A stretch of DNA of 64,000 nucleotides. Origin: Liolophura sinensis. Its lineage: Eukaryota; Mollusca; Polyplacophora; Chitonida; Chitonidae. How positions within the stretch are numbered: position 1 is the stretch's first letter; each line of letters begins with the position of its first letter. The notes under the pieces were generated by a model. It searched no databases and had not been told where the DNA came from. It was given only the letters and a program-made list of their open reading frames with translations. The translations under genes and the position numbers were made by a program. This document shows, piece by piece, positions 11,870 through 26,800 of the stretch. The stretch spans positions 23,447,788-23,511,787 of the forward strand of contig NC_088302.1 of assembly GCF_032854445.1 (NCBI RefSeq), given 5' to 3'.

Positions 11870-14800
11870 TCATGTATAGAGCTGTTCGAAGGCCGCCTGG
11901 ATGTGTTCAACCATATCAGTAGTGGTGGTAGAACGGCGGTGCTTCTGAAAGGCTTGTCGATTACACTCCTTGATCAAGCTGCAGGCGCCAAACGCAGCAC
12001 AAATGGCAGGCCCGTAAAGCTCCAGTGAAGGGCTGAAAATCCGACAGAAGAAAAAATAACATTCTTAATAAGGTACGGCCATCAACAGGAAAGCAGACAA
12101 AAAGTGGTAGTCTATTCAAAGGAATCATCACCTGGCATGTGGGTTTACAAGAGTACAGCCGTTTGAAAGGAACAAAACGTCTAATACTGGTGTTGAAGGT
12201 ACGGACAAATCTGACAAATCCACTACTGAAATGTAGCTGTCACCTAGTTCACAGCAAGAGGGATTAAACTATGAATTTCTGAAGCCTGTAATGATATTAG
12301 GTTTTATACATCTTTACACTAGAGACACCTCCCCACCTCGTCACCCCACCTAAATCCTCACTGCTATCAGCTGTCTACATAAAACCAGAAACTCTGAAGC
12401 AGCTACAAAAGCATGTATACTCAATGACATTTCAGACATTAACTTAATGGACACAGGTTCATACAGGTACAAAGCCCTTAACTCGCAAACATGTGCATTG
12501 CATCCAACTATAGCATACACTTACTGACTGGTCTTATACCTGCCTTCCAAGCTCACTGAATCAAATTTCTTGATTTGCTCATTTCAAAGAAGAAAAAACA
12601 AAAGATCACCGAACAAGAAGATTTTCGATTTGAATGGTTTCTGTTGGATCATATGAGATCTGTTATTTATCAATCCACATTATTGAAAAAATTAATTTAA
12701 AGATCTACCATACTTGTACTGGTAGATTCAAAAGTAGTTAACCTAACAAGAAATTTTACAAGCGAATTAGTCACAGCTGATCGCTGTAGTTGTGTAAATT
12801 TAAACACACCAGTAGAATTAAATACTAACGACATCGCATAGTTGAACTAATACCTACAAACAAGGGGGCATAATCCACGAAAAGGGAGGTAATCTATGTA
12901 CTACAAAAACACCAAATATGGACTGTGTGGCCTACCAATAAGTCAAGCACTACATACATAGTAAGTTCAACATTATGCTAAGTACATCTTGCCTAAGCAA
13001 ACAACTTAAAAAACTTAAGATATTTTACCGCGGCTCTGCTTGTTTTCCTCCCACCATAAAGCTGGCCATCGCCATACAAGCAAAATTTTTTTCGGCGTAA
13101 AACACCAATCCAATAATCACATGTGGACCAAAGCATATCCTGTCAAGTGGAAAAGCTACCGAAGAACACAAAAAAAACCCTAAAACTGAGATGTAACCAT
13201 GGGCCCGTTTTACACATCTGTCGAAGCACTACACCAAACACCATGTTGATGCATTTCTTCACTATATGTTGCCATGGAAAATATGCCGGGCGTAATTTGT
13301 AACTACTTTGTAACACAGGTCCTAGGGCTCTGGTTAAAGCCTGTAACGTCGTGGCACAGGCATGAATCATTGTGTTCTTTGGGTTTTCTACCTTACAAAC
13401 AGTCTGCTTAAAATCTATTCCACTATTCTTGACATACTTTAATAAAAAATAGCATAACACTTTCTAAACACAAGTGTATCAACAGAAAACAAAAATGATT
13501 GCTTGCAGTCCATCAAAAAGAATTCCCACAAGAAAGATAGGAAACAAAAATGACAGACTATGCTACAACAAGCTATGAAAACCAAAGAGTTTGGATACAA
13601 ACACCACACCTGCAAAAAACTTAATTTAGTCAATCAAAATTGTGCCAGACTGTGTGGCTCTACCTGTTGCGTCCGTAATATTCACTGCAGGGAAATATTA
13701 GAATTTATTTAACATGTATAGAATGAGCAGCAGCGACAAAACCATGGCCATCGTGATCTTACTCCTGCGCAAACAATTAAACCATGCTTTTTTGCATGGA
13801 GATCACACTAACCCAGGAAGTCTCACCTCTATTGGTTGGATTATTTAACTGGGGTTAAATGCTGTACTCAATAATACTTGATTCATACGACGCTGCTCAG
13901 GTTTATCGCCAAGAAGAGAAAACACCCTCCACCCACGTGGTACTGGAGATTCCTCTTGACTTAAGGTAGAAATATTGTCTTACTCAAAAAGGGCTGGATT
14001 CCAGCATGTTGCCTCATTAACAAAGGGGCAGTAAGTTGTAGCAACAACAACACTTTAGCCAGAGAATGAGCCAGAGAAAGCCACACTTCTACATCAGAGT
14101 TCTGGAGTGTAGGTATGTGGATGTCACAATGAACCGATGCTCAACAAACTTCCAAGAATGCAAAGTTGCACTATTTCTTTATGATTTCAGAAGCAGCGCC
14201 CGGTTTTACAAAGATGTCGCACATGTATGTTAACTGCATATGTAGGACAATGGTACACTAATAGTGACGTACAAAATAATAGAGAATGTACGATAAAAAA
14301 AATGTACGCGACTTTGTGAAACCAGGCCCTGTTCTCTACAGGCCAAAACCTTCTTTTTTTACCAAGCCCATAAAGGATACAGAATCTTTTATTATTGGCT
14401 GGTGAGGCGGTCAAGTCTAGACTATGCCCAGGCTAAGCCGAACTTTACGTACATGTGTGGCAGATTTATTAGAGCTTGACCAAAAGCTTGACGGCTTAAC
14501 CCAGGAAATCCTATCTCCAATGTCAGCCAATGAGCTTTAATTGTGTATCCCTTTAAAATTCCAATGATTCTGCTTTAACCTTTAAAAGCTGCGCTTCTCT
14601 TCAGCTAAACTGCTTGTTACACTCCTCTTACTGTCTTAAACACGGAGAAAGCAGTCTGAATCACCACACTGCTACTTCCCAGAGGAAACTGTCCACCTTT
14701 CTCAGAACGCCTGTTATTGTTTTCTACATGCGATCAGATTTACATTTTCTTTCATCCAAAAATTCCTGGTTCTTTGACAGATTCTTCTTTTGTACAATGT

Positions 14801-17800
14801 GGGTCCAATTTTGTATGCCGTGCTTGAGCATTTGAACCCACATGTTGTCAAACAAACAAGGTACTCTAGAAGACAGATCGTAATCAGCTAATAGAAGACT
14901 TAAAGCACAGAGAGTAAAACCAGAGCACAGGTCTTTTCTAATTCTTTTTTAAACTACAATATCTACTATCAGATCCACTGCTGAGAGTTGATAAATATGT
15001 CACAAGAGTAAAGAAAGTTTAAGAATGTCAGTGACGTCATTTTCCTTCACACTCAAGACAAGCTTTGCTCAGTGCTTTAAGTTCACCAGCAAGGCAAACC
15101 ATTGCTGAATTTTACTTTTGATGATTTACTGGTTTCATATTTAGTTCCATGAAGAAAGTATTAAGAAGTTGAATCTCTTCAGAAAGCAAAACGCACTCTG
15201 GCAAGATGATATACCTGCAGACTGCCTTCTGCTTGCTGTGATAAGCTGGAGACTCTTAATCAGGCACTGTTTACAAACCAATGGTCTACCCACAGAACAT
15301 TACATGCTTCATATACACTGAGCAGCCAGGGTGAATTCCCAGTACAGGCAATTTTAAAGCAGTTTGTTCGGCGTGAGCTAACAGACGCTCTTTATGCCAC
15401 TGTAATTGGGTAATATATGGAGGGCCGAGATAAGGACAGGCAGAGTTGTAATTGGAGGCAGGTCTTGTTTTATACTAAGCTTTAGGACACTCCGAGCCAG
15501 CAACTCAAGCCACAGCATGTTAACTCAACTCAGACCTGGAGGCGCAATAAAACTTGAACCCATCCTGACTCGAGTGTAAACTGTTTGGCATTAGTTTTCA
15601 AAACGAGACTTAAGGGTGCCACAAGCGAGAGAGTAGGAAGTGATGGTCAGTCGAGATCCGCACGCCTGCCTGACGGAGAGCGGTGTAATGTGCACCATGA
15701 TATAATACATCTCCTCCAGGGTTAACTAAGACAAAACGTAATTACCCCTCAGTATTAACGTTTCAGAGGCAGGGAAAAAAAAAAAAACAAACAAAACTTT
15801 CTTAATTAAACCTTAACAATGAAGCCCAGGACGAGATTCATGAGGAGAGAAAAATATGTATGAAGAAAAAACAAGTATGGTTTCCTTAAAAAAAATGAAA
15901 AAATACAATGAGAAAATAAGAGACAGAGAGAGAAAAAAAGATAATGGGATTTTACCCTCCCATCCGTACAGCATCGTGAGCCAGCAAATCTGGAGGGTGT
16001 CTACTGATTATTCACCGAGCTTTTAATCCTGCTCAATACGCCAACAAGCTTTTTTTTCTTTTAATACAGACATCTGTTATATACCAATAGGAAAATCCCT
16101 TTAGGGGATTCCATCATAAAGCATTAAAACAGCTAGGTATATCCTGTTTTACTTAAGGCTCAATTATATATGATTATAGTCGGACAATATGTTTTTTTCG
16201 CATTGTGTATGATAATGGATAAAAAAAAGAAATGAGGAAAGTTTTCTTTCCTTGCACATGGCAGTTTTGTCTTAGCTTAAATTATCCAGCTATCATATTC
16301 CAGAAAAAACACTCAGATACATCGATTTATTTTTTTAAATTTTTCTGTCCTCAAGGAAGGCTGTATGATATTTCCTCATGTACTTGTAGGCTACATGTAC
16401 TTTGACTAAAAACATTACCAATGTCTCAGTACAAATTTAATTTGTTTAAAAATGTCTTTTTTTTGACTTTGGATATTATAAAAATCGTTGACTGCAACCA
16501 TAAATATGTTAAGACATAAAAAAATAACTTAAACCATTTGATGTTCTTCTGGAACACTAACCCTTAAGTTCATCACCAATAGTCACGACAACACATTTGG
16601 TCATGATTAGAAAATAGAAAAGATCATCTTATTGCCTGCTTTAGCTGAAGGACAGTCTATGTATGTTGCACATGTATATGTAGGTATGTAGGTATAAATG
16701 AAGACAGACCATTGCTGAACCACAGGAAAAGAAAACTTGAAACTTGTCAGTAAAATTCTTTCATTTTGATCCACAGACTGATTGGTGCTTTAAACAACTC
16801 TCAAGATGATTTTACTAATACAATGGAGGTCCATTAAATGGCATACAAAAAGACCCATGGGGCTTAAAACGAAATGATCAACAGGCTCTGGCTGTGCAGA
16901 GATTCACATATGTATGTACTCGTTCTCAACATAAACACAAAAGTGTAGGAAACTTACAAAGGCACATTCAGCTTAAAATTCGCCTTGTGGTGCCGCAAGT
17001 CTGGCGAGTCCCCATGGAATGGGCGCCAGACCAGATTGATGATCACAGGTGGCCGTATCAGACAGGCAATTAACACGAGCAGAAAGGCCACGGACACAGA
17101 GGAAAGTCCCACAGATTACGACATCTTCAAAATCTTAGAATAACGCATCAAGGGGCAGTCAGAATGTGGTAATAATAGACGAAAATGTCCTCGCAGATAG
17201 CATAATTAATCACGTTTCACTCAGACATTGAAATGGCCTTCTCTAACAGATTCACCCAAAAACATTAAAAAAAAAAAAAAAATGACAAGAAAAAGGAAAA
17301 GCAACAGCTGCATGCATAACTTTGTCCCACCGTGGTTCTTAACAGTGTTCGCGAACTCACAAGGAATTTTCAAAACAATATTTTCACACAACTTGCCTAT
17401 CTGTTCTCCATCTTTTTTTTGGGGTCACATAACAAATGCATTCAAACCTTTCAACTGTGAGTCATCCAACAGGCGAACATAGTTATTCCGATTACAAACT
17501 GACACAAGGAAAATACTTCGGAGAATTCCCAGTCATTTGGTGCCAACACATTCACAACAGAATAACATGTTCCACAATCTTTAAAGAACCCCTGAATATT
17601 TCATATTAAAAAAATAATGCTTTGAATATGGATTTTTTTCCTCAAAAAAAAAAAAAACAGAAAGCTATACAAGAGGTTAGTAGCCCTTGAAGACGTTGCA
17701 ACAAAAAACGAAACTGCACTGTGCTATAAACTGCTTGCAGCAATGTTCCCAATAAACTACAACCATCGAGACAATATCGGCTACTGTGCGAGACAGAAAA

Positions 17801-20800
17801 TTTGAATTACACTAAAACTACATGATTATGGCCTTTGATCAAATCAATAGATCAAAGGTTAGCAGCCATGAATGACTAAAGTTTCCCCTTCAAAAAAAAT
17901 TTGAAAATGGTTAAGTGTGTTTACTGAGATCCTCTATAAACCATTACAGTGCAGATTTTGTATTGCTGACTGCAGTCGTTTAAACATCATGGGTTCTAAA
18001 GGCCTGTGATCTCCACAAATCAGAGTGACTTCCAAAGAACTAATGCGAACTATTACCATGCACTTTATAAATGTTCAAGCTGCCACAAGCAAGTGAAATT
18101 TCAAACAAATTTTACAATTACAAGTGATTTTGACTGAAAAGTGAATTCTAGGAAAACCAGATCTAAAACACATCAATAAATCAGTAATTATTTAAGAAGG
18201 TAATTTATTAACCGGTAGCTATGTGTATTAATATATGTACATGTTTTAATGTCAGTTCAGTTCAAAATGTGCATGTATTTACCATATGTTCTTTTAACAT
18301 ACCCAAATTCTTCAACCTTTTCAACCACCTCTGTGACCAATATTTCAAAACATTCCGAGAGAAGTATCGGGTGTAGAGAAATAACTTGCACAGATTTATC
18401 AAGTTTGTATCTTTAGTGACACATATAAATCATATTAGTTTCATTTTCATAATAGTCCACGAGAAAATTGTGTGTCTGAGATATGAATACAATATTCATA
18501 CATAATAATCAATATCTAGATATCCATACCGCCAACATTCTAAAACCAAAAAGCTTTCAAGAAACCACGTAAATCTTTTGATGTCATTTGTTTCTTTTCT
18601 TTAGATTTATACCAGATGAACACAGCTATACTTGTACTGTTATGACAGCCAGTGACAGTCAACCCAATATATTACCTCCATGATTAAAGACTCTCCATCT
18701 AAATTTGGTAACACATGGTCCAGTTGTTTAAAGACTTTAAGCGTAGGCTACGTGCCGTTATTAACGTAGTCTGGACCAACTGCTACAAGTTATGTATCAG
18801 GAACAGACCGGTACCATCATTTAAGCCTGATTTAACGTTTAACACACTTTTTAACACCCATGTCCCTTTGAAAGAATAAAAGAGAATTATGTTCTGGTTC
18901 ACTTCAGTTGTTTCAGTACCGAAAAGGCCTTTAGGGAATTCTCCTCCAAGATTGCAATACTCGTGTTTACCTCAACTACTATGCTAATACTGAGAACACT
19001 GTTACCTTAGAAAGTCTCTGGGGGGAAGTGATAATACGGACTTCAGTGATACCCAATCCCAATCATTTAGAAGTCTGTCTCTTAGCGAGAGCTACTGTGA
19101 CACGCTAACATATAGAAGTACGCAAATGCCTATTAGAATTTGAGCATTCCTAACGTTAATAGTTTACTTTCGCCAGACTTTAGGGAGTCAGTCCTGTTGA
19201 GGATGTTCTGAAACTGATGTACCCTAGTTGATGATAACAACTGTGAATTGTCGCCATAGATTTGGTAGGTGTAAAGAGTCATGCCCATACATTGCGCATT
19301 TGTGACTTTCCTTGACACTTACATGCCTTACTAATGCTGTCGCCGACAGTCACCAGGGTTTAGGGAGTGTAACTATCTGACTGCCTGCACTTGTCCGACA
19401 CCTCTATTACGCTGACGGACCATTAGAGTTGTCAGACTAATTAATGTAAACATCAACATCCCTACCAGCAGATCTCCGTTAACAATGCAACTTCCAATTA
19501 GGCTGGTCACACGTCACTGTGGACTGACATAAACCTGCGACATCACATACACTGTATCAGTTTCTATTCCCAGCCTCCATGATTAGTGTGGGATTACGAC
19601 ATAAAATGAGGTGTACCACGTTCAAATCCCTCAGATATCCCACAGCAGACAGGAGTTGTCTACTGTTTGAGAACAAGGGGCATCCGATAACTTCAAGTTA
19701 CTTTACTTTTGGGGAACACTACATAGAATCGGAAAATGTCAAAAGTCAGATCTGAAGAAAGAGCAGAGCCCAGGCTCCCTTATTTCATTACCATAAGTGA
19801 AACGTCCAAGCCTTGACAATACAACTGCTGCTGTATGCGTGTTTTCAGTTTGTGCATAGTTTTCTTACAACCGCTTCGGACGTTGACATTTATGGAGATA
19901 TATTTAGAATAAAAGACATAAAAGATTATTCAATGTAACATATAAAATACACACACACACACACACGATTCATATGACAGGCAGACAAATTAACAAATTC
20001 AGCTGAAACGAAGTACTTGTCGGTAAACAACTTCAAGGTTCCCAGCCGTAAGATTAGGATAAAGCTATCTTCTCATCAGGCATCAGCCATTCTTGTGTTC
20101 TATTTGTGAACTACAGAACACATCCGTCCTCATGCCACTGTGATACCGGGTACAATTTTAGAGTTGTACAGATTTAGTTTTTACACTTCTGTTATTGCAC
20201 TGTTTGTTTCCTGTCCAAGCCACTGACACTGAGGTTTTCTGTTCAATACAGCCATCTTGAGGTCTTTGCCACATTACACATGTCTATTAAAAATCAAGAA
20301 CATGAGGAGAGGGGTTGGGGAGTGTGAGAGGGAGGTGATGAAAGAGCTGGACACCCACAATTTCTGTGGCAAACACTCTTGAATTTTAACCAGTCAAAAG
20401 CCAGAAAGAATTTCCAATTACAACAGCCAACAGTTTCTTTTTTTTTTCTTTTGAGTTCACAAACACACATGCAAGTCAAAATCTAAATATCCCCACCGTA
20501 AAATCTAACCAGTAATCTTCCAGCTGTTCCTTAATAAATAATGAATAACCATACATTTATGACAAAAAAACTCCCACATCTACAGAAAAACCCGATTTCA
20601 TACAGCTTCTCAATTCTTAATACATAAGCAGTAGGACGTGTTTGTAGGCGAACATGGTCTATGCACAATTTTTTCTAAATTTTTTAGAGAAAATATACTA
20701 AATAACGAAATATATATTTCCTTGAACTGGATCACACAAAGTCACCGCCTACAAAGATTGATATTCATATCTAATGTAAAAATTTATATCTGCACACTAA

Positions 20801-23800
20801 AAATGCTTAAGAGAAGATTTTATGTACAATTTTTTCCCCAATGTCTTAGAAACACAGAAATGTAGTGCTACATGCTTTGTCCTTTATCTCCTCCCCCCAG
20901 GAACTTCAGTTTTAGAAGCACAAAAAATTCAAGAGACTAAGAAGCCCCACTGGGCCATCACACAAATGCACAAGTACTTACTCAGTTTGTTCCTTTTGGG
21001 CAGCCCTATGAGCCCAGTATATGAAGGTGCCCATGCTGCCTGAGAGCAAGTCTCCCTGACCCCCGCATCGCCTGGGGCTGCCCTCTCCACAACACACAAG
21101 CACTGAAACAGGAACAGGGGGAATTACTGTGACAAACTCTTAATTAATTCAATCATTTGATTGAATCACTCTTCACTCAAAATACAACCAAAATTTGCAA
21201 AAGCTGTGACATTATCCTGTAACCAGTCAATGTTGTGAGCTTGCAATCAGGCTCATGTTGAAGGAAAAGATGTCAAAAATTTGACCGGCCAGTTATCAAA
21301 CTTACTTAAAGAGCTGTTTCTCGTGGCTAATAAAAACAATGAAACTACAAGTATGCGACATCTTACAACTTTATTTATTTATTTTGATTGGTGTTTTATG
21401 CCGTACTCAAGAATATTTCACTTATACGACAGCGGCCAGCATTATGGTGAGAGAAAACCGGGCACAGCCTGTGAGACACCCACGACCAGGTTGCTGACAA
21501 ACCTTCCAACTCACAGACAGAGAGGAAGCTAGCAATATCCTATAAAAGTTGACGTTTTACATTCATGTCCCTCATTATACGAATGGCCCATGCTTAGCGA
21601 CAGAATATCAAAATTTGACCAACCGGCCCATATTAAAACATAAGATGTCAAAAAATTCACCAGCCGCACAATGTTAAAAAGATGGGATGCAATAAAAATG
21701 TGCAAGTGACCCATACTAATAAACAGGAAAATGATGTTAAGAATTTGATCAACTAATATCCAGAGCTGCTTGTCACTGATAAACATGGATCTTCTTTATT
21801 GGGTTAAGATGAAATGGTTATAACTGACCCAAGCCTAGCATCCAACAAACTCACCATTGTCTCCATCACAGATGATGTCATTCAGGCCCTTCCTGACTAG
21901 GGTGACATTTCCCAGGGCCGAGGCGAGGAGACTTACGTCTGACACAGGCTCATCTTCACGGGGGTCATCATTCAACTGAAACCAAATACAAATAGAATTT
22001 GATAATTATGAAGTCATAAATTTCACAGGATGTACAATTAATCAATTTATTTTAACCAACACGTACCACTATGGCCCAAGGGGAATAACTCTTGTCCATA
22101 GGCATGACCAGTCAGTGACAAATTATCTCCCCTGAGTGCGCTCAATAATTCTTTGTTCTCTTGGGTTGCCTTCAACATTATGAATGCCATGCCATGATGT
22201 GTCGCCTTGCGGCAGGCAAAATGCCCTGTTACATACAGAGCAGCCTTAATGGAATTTCATATAGAACACACTGGGCATGGTGTTCCCACTCAACCACAGT
22301 AAATTAACAGAATGACTATACTGGACTATACAGAAAATGCTGAAGATTGTTGATCTACACGTTATAGTCACATGATTGGACTGAGGGGTTAACTCCAGTA
22401 CGTGCCCTACCACCCAGTTATTGCAGTGTAGTAGGCTCAGCCTATAGGTAAGCATATTATGATGACTGCTGTTTTGTTCAATAAAAATTAGAAATGTAAA
22501 ACACATTTTTTTCTAATAGGACAATCATAAAAACAACACAATTTAACTGTCAATATACACGATAATAGACTGAAATATTTTCACAGGGATCAGCAGATTT
22601 CAAATCTAAACACATACAAAAGTATTATTGTATTGTATGAGGTCATTGGCCAATTAAACTATCTTCGGTCTAAATATACCCAAATTAAAAGCCAAATTTA
22701 AAAGGAAAAATCCCCTTTACAGGCCTCTTGTGTTAGGGATCAAGGTTAAAGCATAGAGAAGCAATACATAGAAAACAGTTTAAAAAACAGGAAAATTAAA
22801 TTTATCAAAAATTAAAAGTCAAACTTGAGGACTCCTTTTCGCTTTCATACAGATTGGGAAGATGATGGATATATGACTAGCTTTCCGTGTTTATTTCACA
22901 TGAAGTGAACCCAATGCTCACCACTTTACGAAACAGTCTGGCAAACTCCACTTCATTTGGCGTCAGGACGGCTTTTTTGTAGTTTTCTATGACGCCTGGC
23001 TCCTGTGTCACCAAATACAGGCCATCCTGATGGGAGTAAGGTATAAACAACATGAATAATATATGTATACAAATGCACATGTTTACATGAATGGTTTTTA
23101 ATGACGTACTAAAGAATGTCCACTTATACAATAGCAGTCCGGTGTAAGGGGTGGAGGAGAATGAATGAATGAATGATTACGGTCTAACGCCGTATCGGCA
23201 AATTTGAAGCCATATTGTCGCGAGGGGTGGAGGAGACCACAGTGTCTAGTTGTAAACCACTGATACATACAAGGTTAATAACAAACCTCCTGACTTGAAG
23301 CCAAACAAAGACTGTGATCAAGTCTGTGACCTCCATGACCACAAAGCAAATGGGGGTGAAGCGAGAACCATGCTTCAGCCCCAAAGGAAAATGAATGAAT
23401 ATGGAATACACGCCACTTGGCATGGCAGTACTGAAGCCACCATGGGGCCAGCATGTGTTTAAATCAGGGCCCAGTTTCACAAAGCAGCGTACAACATTTT
23501 TTATTTATCGTATATTTGTTGTACGATATTATGCACATCACTACCACCGTCCCATTGCCCTATATGTGGGATTATCATACACATACATGGACGACATATT
23601 TGCTAAGCTTGGCGAAGAACCCTGAAAGCAACGGCTTCACTATCTTCAATGATGAAAGATGTAATAAACTTGCCTACACCTACAGAGCAATCGACCTACG
23701 CACTTTGTATCTGGACTATATTTATTTGACTGGTGCTTTATACTGTACTCAAGAATATTTCGCTTATATAACGGCAGCCAGCATTATGATGGGAGGAAAC

Positions 23801-26800
23801 CGGGCAGAGCCAGGGGGAAACCCACGACCATTCGCATGTTGCTGGCAGACCTTCCCACATACATGTACGTCCAGAAAGGAAGCCTGCATGAACTGGACTT
23901 AAACTATTTGGAATATACAAAAACAAACTGTAAATCTGTCTCTTAGCAGGGAAAAAGTTATGGTATTCATGATTAAATATCAGAGCATCGTACCACAGGA
24001 ACCAATTGTTCAAAATTAAGAAGTTTTGTATGTATATATGTATGTATGCTTGGAATTTAACGTCTTAATTAACAATTTTTCAGTCATATGATGATGATTA
24101 GTCATTAGGTGTGCCGCAACTGAAGTATCATGGGAAAGACACCAAACACCACCGAGCCACATTATACTGACACCAGGCCAATCAGTCATGTTTCCTTGCT
24201 TTAACCTTTCAGTGCTGAGCGCCAGCTTCCAGTGAGTGACTTTAAAGGTCTTAGGTGTGACTTGACCCACAATTCAACTGGATCTACCGCCTTCTGAAGT
24301 GGACCTTCTACCAACTGTGTCCCGAAGACCAGTCCCAAGAACTGACACTCTAACCATTATGCCACTGAAGCGGTCTCCTTTGAGTTAAGCTTGGTATTTA
24401 GTCCAGACTAAAGAACCATTTATCTGTATTAGAATGAGACTGGTATTAGGATTTTAGTCTAGCTTAACTTTAAATACACTTTTGAACAAATGGCCCCAGT
24501 CTATTCTAAAAGAAGTTTGCCTCCTGAAATACACAAAATGGACATACGATATCAAATTCGACATTTAATGAGTAAATATATAAAACAGATTATTAACTCA
24601 GTAAACGTTTCCAAATACAACTTACAGCATCTATCACAATAGGGATGTCCATTTCTTGAGCTTTTAGAATAATTTCCTACAATAGAAAAGTTTAGAACAT
24701 CAATTACTGTACAATGTATAATACATGTTACAAAACTGCACATGACTTTAAGACTTTTTGAAGACTTTACAACATCTTTACTTATACATGTTTCCGATTT
24801 CACTGAAGAAAAAAACACGACATTTAAGTGTCTCCAGAAAACATTACCTCCAAAGTGTGCCAAACCTTCAAGTGAAACAGTTGAAGTATAAATGTACATC
24901 ATGATTCATTTTGTTAAAGATGAAATTTTCAGCATATTCATGGACTGGACTTTTCTCACCTTCACATTCTGAAGAACGGTATGGTTTCTGCCCAGGCCTG
25001 GACCAATGACAAGGGAGTGCATTCTGGTCAGCCACTCGCTTATCTGTGACACAGCATGAGGACGATCTCTGGCAACACAAGATATTAAATAAGTACATAA
25101 TGTCCAAAACATTGATATTTAACAGCCAATAAGCTAAGTCATTCAACAGTTCTGCCCTAGATGAAGGAGATACAGCCAAAGGTTAAAAAGTTGTTCTTGT
25201 TGAATCTTACAGCCGCAACACATTTGGACGACACCCATTCTATGTGCTCTCCCCAAATCCATCCTTCAAGCTTCCCGAGACTTGTTTTTCGATCTGTTTA
25301 ATACCATACTAAAGAATTTTCTCTTAATATATGATGGCAGACAGGTGTGTGGGTGGAGGAAACCTGTGACCTTGGATTTAGCCACAGCTCTGTCAGGTGT
25401 CCCAAAACCCTTTGACTTAATAAGAGCTGCAGCCGTGAGAGCTGGATTTAAACAAGCAGCATCCAATTTAATTTGTTTTTTTAGTTTTTTCAAAGGCAAT
25501 GGGTCTGACAACAGCCACTGCATAACGGCACTTTCAGTATCAGAATAAACTGAACCCACGATCATCCGCTAGTTGTGGGCAGACATATTCAGACGTATTC
25601 CACACACAAGTGGAAGTGACCATGAGCTGGACTTGAACTCACAACGACTGCATCGGTGAGAGGCTGCTAGGTCATTACGCCACAATGCTAACCCCCTCGG
25701 CCACAGAGGCCTCTAGCCATTCTGTAAGCCAGATTGTTTCCATTCCACTAGTCTAATTCCACCAGTCAATACAACAAAGCACCCTCTGACAAGCTGGCTT
25801 AACAAATGTTTACAAGGCAGACAATTTCCACCTCATTTACATGCAGAAAACCACAATTAACTTTGTTTTTTTTTTCTTTTTGTACTCATGACATAAGATG
25901 ATGTGAAGCTCACAGTAAAGGATGGACGATGAGATCAGGGCTGTAAGACTGTATACCAGAGGCCGAATCTGAACAGCAGAATACATGAGATAGGTCTCCA
26001 CCCTGCAAACACAGGTAAACACACATATTGGTGACGTTCACAACATACATTCAGTTAATAACAGAAGTCTGATTTTCGTATTTATTCGATTTTTATAACA
26101 ATACCTAACTCCAGAATTTTTCAATGACTGTCAGTTTTGAGGGTGGAGGAGACCAGTGCCCCCTTCTTTTAGGGCAACAAACATCTTAACTGATTATAAT
26201 CATGTGGTGCAAAGAAAAACAAACATATAAGACAGGTGTATGTTTATATGAAATGGTCAAATAAAATCTGAAGTTATTGTGATATTATCAGCTTTCAACA
26301 CATCTGACAGAAATAGTATTTCTCAAGCCACACTTACCACTTTGAGGGCAGATATAGCTGCAAAATATGGGGCTCCTGTGTATCTGAAAAAAGGTTACAA
26401 ATAGAATATTATTAATCCAGTTCAAATTCAAATTACAAATAAGTTCCATTCTTACTATAAAATGTGGGTGGCAAAGTTTAGATGATGTACAAATAATACA
26501 TATAACTGTATAGATGGGGGCCTCCCTGGCTCAGTCGGTTAGCGCAGCGTAATGACCCAGAAGCCTCTCACCAACGGGGTCATTGTGAGTTCAAGTCCAG
26601 CTCATGTTGGCTTCCTCTCCGGCCGTAAGTGGGAAGGTTTGCCAGCAACCTGCGGATGGTCATGAGTTTCCCCTGGGCTCTGCCCGGTTGCCTCCCACCA
26701 TAATGCTGGCCGCTGTCATATAAGTGAAATATTCTTGAGTACAACCTAAAACACCAATCAAATAAATAAATAAATATGGAATGTGACATGAAAATACAAA

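Larger units (their letters stand above)
12033..20981 (-). other. 8.9-kb last intron of NAXD
   Basis: Both borders are explicit: the donor GTAAGT follows the exon ending at 20982 and a TTTTCAG acceptor precedes the exon starting at 12032. The interior has no recognisable exon. It holds at least one foldback element (14196-14336), a possible decayed one (13200-13335), a short CA microsatellite (about 19953-19970) and A-rich runs. Stretches around 15300-15760 and 16960-17220 are of higher complexity and lack obvious repeats; they could be conserved noncoding DNA, but nothing in the sequence proves this. Confidence 0.8.
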
